From contig NZ_JHXY01000012.1 of the NCBI RefSeq assembly GCF_000621585.1, forward strand, positions 46,262 through 110,261: DNA of 64,000 bases, given 5' to 3'. The translations under genes were made by a program, and so were the position numbers. The notes beneath the pieces are model-generated. The model did not search any database. It was not told where the DNA came from and worked only from the letters and a program-made list of their open reading frames with translations. The DNA is from [Eubacterium] cellulosolvens LD2006. Its GTDB lineage: Bacteria > Bacillota > Clostridia > Lachnospirales > Lachnospiraceae. The first letter of the stretch is position 1; the number at the start of each line of letters is the position of its first letter. Positions 34,899-43,517 of this stretch are shown piece by piece.

Positions 34899-36112
34899 AA
34901 AAGAAATCGGTCTGTCTGGCAATCCTTGTTATGGCGGGAATCCTCGTCGGGGTGTTATTCCTGATGCGGGTAACCGGCAGAACAGCTGCAACGAGTGGTG
35001 GCGGAGAGCGCACGGCGGAGGCAACGGATAGCAGTTTACCGAAAAAAGCGCTTTTGTCATCGATCAGCGAAAATGAAACTTCGGACGGAACGGAACGAAA
35101 GCTTTCCCGGAAAGTCCGGATCGGCTGTTTTAATTCTGGCGAGTACTATTACTATCACGACGAGCTGGATTCGATCGCGCTGGAACTTCAGAGCAACGGA
35201 TGGATCTCGGGATACGATGAAAAAAAGAATCGGAAGACGACAAAGGAAGTCTGGAGAGATCTGTGCGCCTGTGATTCCGATAATCTTGATTTTGTCCCTG
35301 AGGTCTATTATGAAGAATACCGGATGAGTGAGGAAGAACATGACGAGGCGGCGTCCTGTCAAAACGTGGATCTTATGATTGCGATCGGCAGTCTGGCCGG
35401 CAACTACCTGACAAAGGTCGCGGACAGAATCTCCTTCGACTACATGGTGATCGGCGTGGCCGATCCGGTAGCGGCAGGAATTGTGGCCGGAACAAACGAG
35501 CGTGTTAACGACCGTTCTTTCGCGGTCGTGGACACGGGCAGAATCCGCCGGCAGATCGAAGCAGCCTATGAAATCTTCCGGTTTCATGATGTCGGAGTGG
35601 TGTATGAGAACTCGGAAGCAGCATACAGCTATTCCGGAATCGGACAGCTGGAAGAGATGGCGGAGAAGTACGGTTTTCAGATTCACAGACTTCATGTCAC
35701 AGAAGTATACCATGAGGATTACGACCGGTATTACAGCGAGCTCAAGGCTGCATATCAGGAACTGATTCCGAAGATCGATCTGCTCTACATCACGACGGCG
35801 ACCATAGAGGACGAGAAACTTCCGTGGCTTTTGGAGGATGTGATCGATGCCGGAATCGTGACGGTCGCGGAAACATCGGAAAGCCAGGTGGAGAACGGCG
35901 CGCTCATGCACATCACCATGTCGGACGCTTATGAGGAAGGGCAGTTCGTTGCAAACAGAATCTGTGATTATGCAGGCGGAACCGCCATTACAGATATGGA
36001 TATGGTTTTTGAGGTGGCACCGCGGATCTGCCTGAACAGTACGACAATCAAACGAACCGGAGTAAAACTCCCATTTGCGACATATTTGATCGCGGACAGG
36101 ATCTATGAGTAG
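34895..36112 (+). CDS. Membrane-anchored ABC substrate-binding-like protein
   Basis: A 405-residue protein with one N-terminal membrane helix (8-25, no lipobox Cys), a low-complexity linker, and a periplasmic-binding fold of the ABC_sub_bind (PF04392-like) family: VDLMIAIGSLAGNYLTKV, VIGVADPVAAGIV, DVGVVYENSEAAYSYSGIGQ, IDLLYITTATIEDEKLPWLL. No ABC permease or ATPase of the matching type is nearby. It is the first gene of a tightly overlapping group ending in an RsbW-like ATPase, so it is better read as an extracellular sensor or ligand-binding adaptor. Confidence 0.78.
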   Translation: MKKKSVCLAILVMAGILVGVLFLMRVTGRTAATSGGGERTAEATDSSLPKKALLSSISENETSDGTERKLSRKVRIGCFNSGEYYYYHDELDSIALELQSNGWISGYDEKKNRKTTKEVWRDLCACDSDNLDFVPEVYYEEYRMSEEEHDEAASCQNVDLMIAIGSLAGNYLTKVADRISFDYMVIGVADPVAAGIVAGTNERVNDRSFAVVDTGRIRRQIEAAYEIFRFHDVGVVYENSEAAYSYSGIGQLEEMAEKYGFQIHRLHVTEVYHEDYDRYYSELKAAYQELIPKIDLLYITTATIEDEKLPWLLEDVIDAGIVTVAETSESQVENGALMHITMSDAYEEGQFVANRICDYAGGTAITDMDMVFEVAPRICLNSTTIKRTGVKLPFATYLIADRIYE

Positions 36113-37091
36113 ACGACGTGAGAAAAACTATCTGCTGACAGTAGTCATGGCGCTGTCTTTTGTGCTTACCGTATTCTGCCTGGCGCTCGGTTGTCTGATG
36201 TACACGTCGAACGCCAAGGCCGTCCGGAAAAATCTGGTTTATGTGCAAATGACAGGGCTCCTTTCAAACATTGATTACGGGCTTCATTTCGGAAAATCCA
36301 TCGATACCTATTACGGTATGCAGAAATTGCTCGATGCGGCAGTTCAGTCGGCTGAAAACGTCGACGAGGTATATATTGTAAATGAAAATGATGAAATCCT
36401 TTTTCAAACAGGGACGAAAACTCCCGGAGAGAAAGTAACTGCTCTGGAAGAGGGAGATCATCTGAAAGAGGGCCGTTTCTTTTACTGTTCGTTTTCCGTG
36501 ATCGAGCACGTGAGGCTGATCACAGAAGGGGATATTTCGGAAACCGTGAAAGAATGGAATGCGTATTACATCTTTCTGATAAAAATTGCCGCAGCCGGTT
36601 TTCTGGCGGCCTCTGTTCTTATGATTCTCATCCGGAAAGGTATACAGCGGCAAAAAGCAACGTATCGCCTGACAATGGCAGTTCTTGTGTTGTGGGTTCT
36701 GACTTTCAGCTCCTTGATCGGGTTCTGCACCTATCGGGAATACATGGAAAGCATCGACAACATGTGCGAGGATATTGACCGGACGGTCGCGGCTGATTTC
36801 GAACATGTATACAGCCAGGGAATTGAGGATGAGAATATCAACGGGATCGATGAATATCTCACGCGCTATGTCAGCAATATTCCGGAGCTGGCATCTGCCG
36901 AGATCCGGGATAACAAGAAGCAGTGCAGGTATGAGCTTTCTGTTTCTTATCTCAACAAGAGAACCCTGGACTATATTCTGCAGACACTGTTGTTACTGGC
37001 ATTTTCTGTGATGCTTCTTACTGAGTATCAGCTGTTTATCACAGGAATCGGTATCCGGGAATGGGAGGAGGACAGGCATGAGGGAGCTTAA
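36105..37091 (+). CDS. Four-helix membrane protein with two outer domains
   Basis: A 328-residue protein I cannot assign to a named family. It has TM helices at ~10-31, ~157-177, ~188-207 and ~284-305, giving two separate extracytoplasmic domains (~32-155, with DEVYIVNENDEILFQTG like a Cache/sensor strand, and ~208-283, with SAEIRDNKKQCRYELSVSYLN). Both look like ligand-sensor modules, but there is no HAMP, kinase or cyclase domain. It overlaps its neighbours at both ends (8 and 14 bp). It may be the membrane partner of the preceding binding protein. Confidence 0.7.
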   Translation: MSRRREKNYLLTVVMALSFVLTVFCLALGCLMYTSNAKAVRKNLVYVQMTGLLSNIDYGLHFGKSIDTYYGMQKLLDAAVQSAENVDEVYIVNENDEILFQTGTKTPGEKVTALEEGDHLKEGRFFYCSFSVIEHVRLITEGDISETVKEWNAYYIFLIKIAAAGFLAASVLMILIRKGIQRQKATYRLTMAVLVLWVLTFSSLIGFCTYREYMESIDNMCEDIDRTVAADFEHVYSQGIEDENINGIDEYLTRYVSNIPELASAEIRDNKKQCRYELSVSYLNKRTLDYILQTLLLLAFSVMLLTEYQLFITGIGIREWEEDRHEGA

Positions 37092-38244
37092 ACGCCTGAA
37101 TCCTTATATGAGACTGGTCTTCCTGTTTTCATTCTTCGCTTTATCCATCGGCGACGCCTTTAATGTACTCTACATCAGGGATATGGCCGAGAGTTTCGCG
37201 CCGAAAGACCGGATTGCTCTGTATACCGGCATACCGGTGACTGCGATGACGGCCATGATGATCGCCGGCGTAGGTGCGTCCAATTACATCGCGCGGAAAA
37301 AAGGGGATTTTTCTTCGTTCCTGCAGTATGTCCTCGCGTGTACGCTGGCGGGAATGGTCATCCGGGGGCTGGCATTTCATTATCTGCTTATGCTGGCCGG
37401 ATTTATGGCTGTCGGCTTCGGATACGGTTGTTTCTACATCGGCATCCGTTACTACGCGTATCTGTTTGAGCAGGAAAAGGTTCGCATGGAGACGATGGCC
37501 TTTATCAGCGGAGGGGCTTTCGCAGGACAGTGTATGGGAACCGTACTCGGAGGAATCATGGCCGGACAGTTGCCGTATCGAACGGTTTATCTGTTTGCGG
37601 TTGTTTTGATGATTCCACCGGTCTGGCTGTGTAGAAAATACAGAGTGAATGAGAGGATTGGTGCAGGAAGAATTCGTGAATCGATCAGGATCCTGAAAAA
37701 ACCGAATATTGTTCTGTATCTTCTTCTGCTGGTTATTCCGCTGTTTGCCTGCACCGTATTTACGTCGTATCTGGTACCACTAGAGGTTGACGGCTACGGG
37801 TATTCAGCCACGGTGATTTCTGCGCTTCTTCTCGGAGCGAATATGATCGCGGCCTATGCCGGACCATACGTGACCGTTTTTATCACATCGGTCATGCGTC
37901 CGCTTGTCGGAACGATTGTATATTGTCTTGGCGTTGCTCTTTTTATCGCGGTGTATGTTTACGGAAAGTCTTTTCCGGTTCTTGTGCTGGTGGTTCTGCT
38001 TTTAGGCTTCCTTGACTCTTTCGGGCCAAGCGTCATGACCGGCGCATATACCGGGCTGTTGAAGGGGGATCGTCCGGACGTCAGCGGACCGCTGCTCATC
38101 TATATTCTAGTCACGCGCTTCGGTATGACGATCGCGCCGACACTTCTTCTGCTATTCGGCACGCCATTGGCGCTTTCGGGAATGGTATTCGCGGGAATCA
38201 TTCTATTCCTTGCGGTTCAGGTTCTGGCGCAGAAGAAACGATGA
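37078..38244 (+). CDS. MFS transporter
   Basis: A 388-residue major-facilitator protein with about 12 helices. The loop after helix 2 reads ASNYIARKKGDF, a loose form of the family motif, and the two halves are joined by a short basic linker (RKYRVNERIGAGRIRESIRIL). Substrate unknown. GGGAGGAGG lies 6 bp before the ATG, inside the end of the previous gene. It is flanked by the sensor-like genes and a GNAT/RsbW pair, so it could be a transporter-like sensor as well as an exporter. Confidence 0.82.
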   Translation: MRELKRLNPYMRLVFLFSFFALSIGDAFNVLYIRDMAESFAPKDRIALYTGIPVTAMTAMMIAGVGASNYIARKKGDFSSFLQYVLACTLAGMVIRGLAFHYLLMLAGFMAVGFGYGCFYIGIRYYAYLFEQEKVRMETMAFISGGAFAGQCMGTVLGGIMAGQLPYRTVYLFAVVLMIPPVWLCRKYRVNERIGAGRIRESIRILKKPNIVLYLLLLVIPLFACTVFTSYLVPLEVDGYGYSATVISALLLGANMIAAYAGPYVTVFITSVMRPLVGTIVYCLGVALFIAVYVYGKSFPVLVLVVLLLGFLDSFGPSVMTGAYTGLLKGDRPDVSGPLLIYILVTRFGMTIAPTLLLLFGTPLALSGMVFAGIILFLAVQVLAQKKR

Positions 38245-38260
38245 AAAACGAGGAGATTGC

Positions 38261-38803
38261 ATGAGAACGGCAAAAACAGAAGACGCAAAAGCAATTACGG
38301 AACTGACCTGTTTCTGTTTCGGTGACGCATACACAACTGAGGATGAAATCCAAAGTTTTATCCTGAATAAAGAAAACCGGCTGTTTGTCGTATGCGACGA
38401 CAAAGGGCTGGCGGGAGCGGTTTTATTTCTAAGTGAAGGCAGAGATTCGTATCTGCAGGATATGGAGGTGAATCCGCAGGATTTCGAGAGAATCCGAGAG
38501 GGAAAGGCTGTGCTGCATCATAAATTCAGCGTTGTGCGGGAAGACCGGAGAGGAACCGGTCTGATGACACTCATGCTGGAGGAAGCGCTGCGGATGCTGC
38601 GTGAGGAAGGCATTGTCGGCGCGCTCTTTGTCCAGGCCTGGATCAAGCAGGGGCAGATCCCGATGGAAGGCATTCTCGAGCGGGCGGGATATCGGCGATA
38701 CCGGCGTCAGATCCGGCCGTGGTGGAAATACAAAGACCGCACCTGTAACATCTGTGGAGGACGTTGCAAGTGCGACTCGATGGTGTATTACAAAATACTT
38801 TGA
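38261..38803 (+). CDS. GNAT-family N-acetyltransferase with Cys-rich tail
   Basis: A ~180-residue acetyltransferase. The acetyl-CoA-binding stretch is VREDRRGTGLMTLMLEEALRMLREEG. The C-terminus carries CNICGGRCKCDSMVYYK, four cysteines in 9 residues, which could bind a metal or a cluster. The frame is open 17 codons upstream in the MFS gene, but AGGAG 7 bp before the ATG at 38261 sets the start. It lies between the MFS gene and the RsbW-like gene, with a 73-bp gap to the latter. Confidence 0.8.
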   Translation: MRTAKTEDAKAITELTCFCFGDAYTTEDEIQSFILNKENRLFVVCDDKGLAGAVLFLSEGRDSYLQDMEVNPQDFERIREGKAVLHHKFSVVREDRRGTGLMTLMLEEALRMLREEGIVGALFVQAWIKQGQIPMEGILERAGYRRYRRQIRPWWKYKDRTCNICGGRCKCDSMVYYKIL

Positions 38804-38876
38804 CTTTCGTGTGGCAGAACGATCAGGGGCAGTTGAATCGAAACAGGCGAAAAGATCATAGGAAAAGGGCGGAAAA

Positions 38877-39290
38877 ATGAAAGAACTGATCATAGAAGCA
38901 AGGAGAGAAAATTTCGAGCGGGTGATGGAATTTCTGAATGAGCAGCTTGAGAAAACCGGGTGTCCAAAGGCTGTGCAAAGGAAGCTCGATGTCGCCGCTG
39001 AGGAAATTTTTGTAAATATCACCAGCTACGCCTATGAGCCGGAAACAGGAGATGCAGTGATTCGTTTTTGTCACAAAACCGAGCCGGACAGGATCGAGCT
39101 GACATTCATAGATGAGGGAATCCCCTACGATCCTCTTAAGAAGGAAGATCCCGATATCTCTATGCCTGTGATGCAGCGAAAAATCGGTGGTCTTGGCATA
39201 TACATGGTGAAAAAGACCATGGACGATGTCCGGTATGAGCGGACGGAGGGAAAGAATATTTTGACAATTATGAAACGAATGGAAATGTAA
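38877..39290 (+). CDS. RsbW/SpoIIAB-like anti-sigma serine kinase
   Basis: A 137-residue stand-alone GHKL ATPase with all boxes intact: N box LDVAAEEIFVNITSYAY, G1 FIDEGIPYDP, and lid GGLGIYMVKKTMDDV. It would phosphorylate STAS partners and hold a sigma factor or another target. It is the only complete RsbW-like kinase in the window, so it is the prime candidate to serve the STAS proteins at 10574, 14117 and 22473, opposed by the PP2C at 29492. No sigma factor gene is visible nearby. It is followed directly, in frame after its stop, by a RhaD remnant. Confidence 0.9.
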   Translation: MKELIIEARRENFERVMEFLNEQLEKTGCPKAVQRKLDVAAEEIFVNITSYAYEPETGDAVIRFCHKTEPDRIELTFIDEGIPYDPLKKEDPDISMPVMQRKIGGLGIYMVKKTMDDVRYERTEGKNILTIMKRMEM

Positions 39291-39668
39291 CGCAGTCAGG
39301 AGATTTCCGCTTCGCTTTTCCGCGGCGAACCGTTGTTCTATTTTACCGAATGTTCTCTCGTATTTCCGGGTGGAATAGGCGTTGTCCCCTGGATGATACC
39401 GGGCGGAAGAGAAATCGCGATGGAAACCGGTAAACTCATGGAGGAGTATGATGTGGCAATCTGGGCACATCATGGAATGCTCGTTGCTGGAGAGGACTTT
39501 GACCTCACCTTTGGGCTGATGCATACGGTGGAAAAGGCTGCCGGGATTCTGGTCAAAACCTTATCCATGGCCGGAGCGAAGAGACAGACAATTACCCCGG
39601 AGGAATTCCGGCATCTTGCAAAAGATTTCGGAGTATCCCTTCCGGAGAAGTTTCTCTTTTGGGCATAG
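39291..39668 (+). pseudogene. rhaD: Rhamnulose-1-phosphate aldolase C-terminal remnant
   Basis: From the codon after the RsbW stop, the frame reads LFRGEPLFYFTECSLVFPGG, VVPWMIPGG, then WAHHGMLVAGEDFDLTFGLMHTVEKAAGILVKTLSMAG and TITPEEFRHLAKDFGV. This matches the C-terminal ~120 residues of RhaD (class II aldolase), including the zinc-ligand His region. The N-terminal ~150 residues with the other zinc ligands are missing, and no start codon with a ribosome site is present. A deletion probably joined this fragment to the RsbW gene. Its stop codon falls inside a dispersed repeat. Confidence 0.8.
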
Positions 39669-39756
39669 GAAATTCCTTTGGGATTTCCTATGCCCAAAAA
39701 CGATCTGTCGGGATGTGCATTCGCACTCAGTGCGAGAATGTCGCGAGCGACATTCT
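39657..39756 (+). repeat. Dispersed hairpin repeat, well-preserved copy
   Basis: The left hairpin is TTTGGGCATAGGAAAT... / ...ATTTCCTATGCCCAAA (39657-39699), almost perfect over 18 bp. A short block with GGGATGTGCATTCGCACTCAGTGCG follows, then the palindrome AGAATGTCGCGAGCGACATTCT (39735-39756). The outer arm (TTTGGGC/GCCCAAA) differs from other copies but is fully self-complementary. Immediately after come A residues, so on the - strand it would end in a T tract. Confidence 0.9.
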
Positions 39757-39827
39757 AAAAAAAATAACCGCGGAGGTGTTTCGTTCGGCCCGACCCTTCT
39801 GAGAATGAGCAAGAAAACGCATAGAAC

Positions 39828-39856
39828 TTGACTTGTATTCTGACAAATTGTACAAT
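39828..39856 (+). promoter_or_regulatory. Promoter of the Ter operon
   Basis: TTGACT, an exact 17-bp spacer, and TACAAT (5/6 in each hexamer). It is the best sigma-A-type promoter before the YceG gene and gives a leader of ~145 nt. The 39757-39827 stretch upstream holds nothing I recognise. Confidence 0.85.
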
Positions 39857-40008
39857 TTAAGACGCGTTACCCTTCATATTATTGCGAATAGAAACAGAAA
39901 TATTGGTTGTTCTTTACAGTTTCGAAATATGAGTGAGGCAACGTATGAGCTCATTTTTCGTCTGCGGGACGATGAAGAAGAGGAGCAGATATAGGGGCAG
40001 ATTTGCGC

Positions 40009-42279
40009 ATGCTTGATCATAAAAGAATTGAGAGCCTGGACGATTACTTTAAGAGACTTGACGAACGGAAGGAAAAGGCAGTCTATTTTTATCGGATCAA
40101 TGGGTATAATGAGCTCGTTGATCGTTTTATTACAGACTATTATGAGGCCGCCCGTAAATCGGGGGTAATTATTGAGGGAAGGATCCCGAATCCGGACGAA
40201 AAAAACCTCGCATACTACGAGGAAATGATGGGAATGTCATTTCAGATGAGTGTAGGCTTTATCAGCTCGAGCCTTGTGAAATGGCTTCCGAGAATGAACG
40301 CTTATCAGAGAGATACAGTGGCGACATCGATCTATGACTGTTTGGATTCGCTGCGTAAGGCCGGCAAGAATGAAAATATGCTGAAGAACGCATATATCAA
40401 GTTTATGTGCTGGTTATACTACAAATTTGAGCGCATTGTCGGTCAACTGGGAAATCAGGATGTGCCAAAGATCCTGTATGAAGGCGAGATCAGCAATTAT
40501 GAGCTGATGCTCATTTCCATTCTGTCAAACGCCGGATGCGATGTGGTTCTTCTGCAGTACAAAGGTGATGCGAACTACCTGAAACTGGATCCCGGGTCAA
40601 CGACATCGGATGAGCTCCGGATGCAGAGAATGTCAGCATTTCCGCAGGATTTTTCGCTGAAGAAGGTTCGGGAAGCCATACAGGAGGCGTTCAATAACCG
40701 CAGATTGTACGGGGGAGAGCCGAAGTGGACAAACTGTACGAACGCCTGGATGAAAGACGGAAATGTTCTGGAACAGATTCGTACGCCGGCACCTCTGAGA
40801 GGAAGCGATCCGAACCTTTTTTACAACTGTTTTTGCAGGGTGAACGGGGTTGACGACAAACTGACGTATCCCGGGGAACTGTACCGCCTGTACACGGATC
40901 TGGAAAAAAGCAACCGGCGGGTGGTTATTGTGGATGGAGAAATCCCCGTTCCGACAATGGAAGAGATCGGTTCTGTCCATCGTAAAAACGCGTATGAGAG
41001 ACCGGATCAGCTGATTCTTGATCTGTCGGGCAATCTTATCTTTGCCGCGAACAACGATATACAGATGCTGATCCGGAAAGCATTTGCGGATACCCTTCTG
41101 GAGGCGTCAAAGGCAGAAGGGATGAATCTCCATAAGCTCACAAACAAAGCAGTATATCTGGTTTGCTGGCTGAAGAGATATCTGCCGCGCTTATTTTCCA
41201 ACCGGAAGGAAATGGAGATCGGCTGCTTTGTTCATTTCGGTGCCTGCAGAAACGACAATGAAGCGGCGCTGATCAGAATTATCGGCAGACTTCCGGTTGA
41301 CACACTGGTCCTTGTTCCGGATCGGAATGAAACCTGTGTTTTAACAGATTCGCTGTTATATGAGCAGAACTGTATAACGAGCATGAATGTTCCGAAGTTC
41401 CCGAAAGAACCAACGGATTTACAGGTGGGGACGTCCGCCTATCACGCGGAGCGGGAGCTTGATGCAATCATGTATCAGGATACGGGAATCTACAGGAACC
41501 AGCAGTACGCGAAGGCCGACGCCGTGTCGCTGAAAACCATGTACGAGGAAATACAAATCCTCTGGAAGGAGGAGGTCAAATACAGACCGAATTTTTCCAC
41601 GGTAGACGGAATCGTAACCATTCCCGTGATTTTTTCAAAAGTTTCCGGCGTCAAAGACGGTGATCTGAACGGCTACTGGAACAGTATAAAAGAGCTGATG
41701 AAAGAGGATGTGTTCCTGATCACCCGTGTTCCCTATGTGGATTCCATGGCACCAAATCCGATGAAAGCCTTTTCAACGGAGTTTTTTAAGAACGGAAAAC
41801 TGCAGCGCGAGAAGATCAAAAATCATCGGAGCTATCCGTACGGGTTCATGAGAGAAGATATGCAGGATCACATTCTGGATAAACTGCAGCTCCTCATTGA
41901 TCAGAAAGTGATCAAGGGAACGTTTGAAAACGGAACGGAATATACGATTGTAGCTACTGTGCTCAATCTTAGTAAAGAGATCATACGGATTCTTCAAAAA
42001 TTTGATTTCACAAAAAAGAATCCAAAACTGATCTACATCAACACGGGAGAAAAAATGATCAGTCTTGAGGATGCGATCATTGTCGCGTTCCTGAATCTGG
42101 TCGGATTTGATATAGTATTCTTTGTTCCAACCGGATATCAGAGTGTTGAAAACCATTACAACAAAAAGATTTTTGAAGAACATCAGATCGGAGAATACGT
42201 ATATGATTTACAGATTCCTGATTTGCATCAGCCGCAGACCAGAACCGGTTCCTGGCTGAATATTTTTAAGAGGGGGTAA
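40009..42279 (+). CDS. YceG-family protein of the Ter stress module
   Basis: A 757-residue protein matching the Bacillus YceG family (putative component of the Ter 'biosynthetic module'). Recognisable parts are the N-terminal YFKRLDERKEKAVYFYRINGYN, central repeats with GAC/GGD-like strands, and a duplicated alpha/beta layout whose second half ends FVPTGYQSVENHYNKKIFEEHQIGEYVYDLQIP. Its biochemical role is not established. AGGGG lies 11 bp before the ATG at 40009; a TTG two codons earlier is also possible. The TelA gene begins 4 bp after the stop. Confidence 0.85.
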   Translation: MLDHKRIESLDDYFKRLDERKEKAVYFYRINGYNELVDRFITDYYEAARKSGVIIEGRIPNPDEKNLAYYEEMMGMSFQMSVGFISSSLVKWLPRMNAYQRDTVATSIYDCLDSLRKAGKNENMLKNAYIKFMCWLYYKFERIVGQLGNQDVPKILYEGEISNYELMLISILSNAGCDVVLLQYKGDANYLKLDPGSTTSDELRMQRMSAFPQDFSLKKVREAIQEAFNNRRLYGGEPKWTNCTNAWMKDGNVLEQIRTPAPLRGSDPNLFYNCFCRVNGVDDKLTYPGELYRLYTDLEKSNRRVVIVDGEIPVPTMEEIGSVHRKNAYERPDQLILDLSGNLIFAANNDIQMLIRKAFADTLLEASKAEGMNLHKLTNKAVYLVCWLKRYLPRLFSNRKEMEIGCFVHFGACRNDNEAALIRIIGRLPVDTLVLVPDRNETCVLTDSLLYEQNCITSMNVPKFPKEPTDLQVGTSAYHAERELDAIMYQDTGIYRNQQYAKADAVSLKTMYEEIQILWKEEVKYRPNFSTVDGIVTIPVIFSKVSGVKDGDLNGYWNSIKELMKEDVFLITRVPYVDSMAPNPMKAFSTEFFKNGKLQREKIKNHRSYPYGFMREDMQDHILDKLQLLIDQKVIKGTFENGTEYTIVATVLNLSKEIIRILQKFDFTKKNPKLIYINTGEKMISLEDAIIVAFLNLVGFDIVFFVPTGYQSVENHYNKKIFEEHQIGEYVYDLQIPDLHQPQTRTGSWLNIFKRG

Positions 42280-42283
42280 AAAA

Positions 42284-43447
42284 ATGGGACTTGATTTTAG
42301 CAGACCACAGACGATGGAGCAGACGTCTACAACCGTGAATATGGGGGCACCTACGGTTCAGAATGAGATTCAGCCCGTCGAGCAGTATGATATTATAGAG
42401 GACAGAAATCAGATGAATCAGCAGCTGGTGAATTCCGAGGAGGTTGACGCCATCTGCAGCCAGATCGAGGTTCATAATCTCGATACGATCGTCACATTCG
42501 GTGCCGAAGCGGCAGAGGAGATTTCCAAGGCTTCGGATGTCGTGCTGAACAGCATGAATATGTCACAGCTCGATGATTCCAGTGAGATGCTCAAAACGCT
42601 GGCGAACATCATGTCCAAGTTCGATATCGATGAAATCAAAGAAAACCCGTCGCTTTTCGGAAGACTGTTCGGCAATATGAAAAAACAGCTGGACAAGATT
42701 CTCGCCAAATATCACACCATGGGTGAGGAGATCGATAAGATTTATGTTCACCTCAAAGGATACGAGGATGAGATCAAACAGTCGAACCGCAAGCTGAATA
42801 TGATGTTTGAGGCGAATGTGGGATATTATCATGAGCTGGTTAAGTATATTCTCGCGGGAGAGCAGGGCTGCCGGGAGCTCGAAGCCTATATCGAGCAGCG
42901 TCAGCAGGATATGCAGAATACCGGAGACAACTCCATTCAGTTTGAGATCACAAGTCTTCAGCAGGCGTTGATGATGCTCGAGCAGAGAACTCAGGATTTG
43001 CGAACAGCGGAGAGCGTTGCGATGCAGTCTATTCCGATGATCAAAACAATGGAGTTCAGTAACTATAATCTGGTGCGCAAAATCAATTCGGCGTTCATTG
43101 TCACACTTCCGGTGTTTAAGCAGGCACTTGCACAGGCGATTCTTCTGAAGCGTCAGAAGATTCAGGCGGAGGCAATGTCCGAGCTGGATAAGAAGACCAA
43201 TGAAATGCTGATCAAGAACGCGCAGAATACCGTTGAGGTTTCCAAGAATACAGCAAGATTAGCGTCCGGAAGCTCCATCCAGATTGAGACGCTTGAGACT
43301 ACCTGGAGAACGATCACCTCAGGAATTGATGAGACCCAGAGAATTCAGGAAGACGCGCGCAAGAAGAGGATAGACGATCAGAAGCGTCTGGAGGCAATCA
43401 AAGAGGACTTCAACAGGAAGTATCATATGCCTTCTAACAAAAACTGA
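42284..43447 (+). CDS. TelA-family toxic-anion resistance protein
   Basis: A 387-residue, almost entirely helical protein of the TelA (KlaA, Bacillus YceH) family. It has the long helical core with NPSLFGRLFGNMKKQLDKILAKYHTMGEEIDKIYVHLKGYEDE and the conserved AVAMQSIPMIKTMEFSNYNLVRKINSAFIVTLPVFKQAL-like region. It is linked to tellurite and membrane-stress resistance, probably as a cytosolic, membrane-associated coiled-coil partner of TerD proteins. GAGGGGG sits upstream. It lies in the same transcript as YceG. Confidence 0.92.
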   Translation: MGLDFSRPQTMEQTSTTVNMGAPTVQNEIQPVEQYDIIEDRNQMNQQLVNSEEVDAICSQIEVHNLDTIVTFGAEAAEEISKASDVVLNSMNMSQLDDSSEMLKTLANIMSKFDIDEIKENPSLFGRLFGNMKKQLDKILAKYHTMGEEIDKIYVHLKGYEDEIKQSNRKLNMMFEANVGYYHELVKYILAGEQGCRELEAYIEQRQQDMQNTGDNSIQFEITSLQQALMMLEQRTQDLRTAESVAMQSIPMIKTMEFSNYNLVRKINSAFIVTLPVFKQALAQAILLKRQKIQAEAMSELDKKTNEMLIKNAQNTVEVSKNTARLASGSSIQIETLETTWRTITSGIDETQRIQEDARKKRIDDQKRLEAIKEDFNRKYHMPSNKN

Positions 43448-43454
43448 CGGATTC

Positions 43455-43463
43455 CTGTTATAA
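43455..43463 (+). promoter_or_regulatory. Extended -10 promoter before terD copy 1
   Basis: TGT followed by TATAAT (43458-43463), 8 bp after the telA stop, with no convincing -35. It could give extra transcription of the two TerD genes. Confidence 0.5.
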
Positions 43464-43517
43464 TATGCTGTGAGCAAAATACATCAATCTATGATTTTAT
43501 ATTAAGGAGGAATTATT

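Noticed and set aside
39945..40016. 23-codon ORF (MSSFFVCGTMKK...) in the Ter leader, overlapping the YceG start
   Set aside because: No clear ribosome site and no recognisable peptide; it could be a leader peptide, but nothing beyond position supports it.
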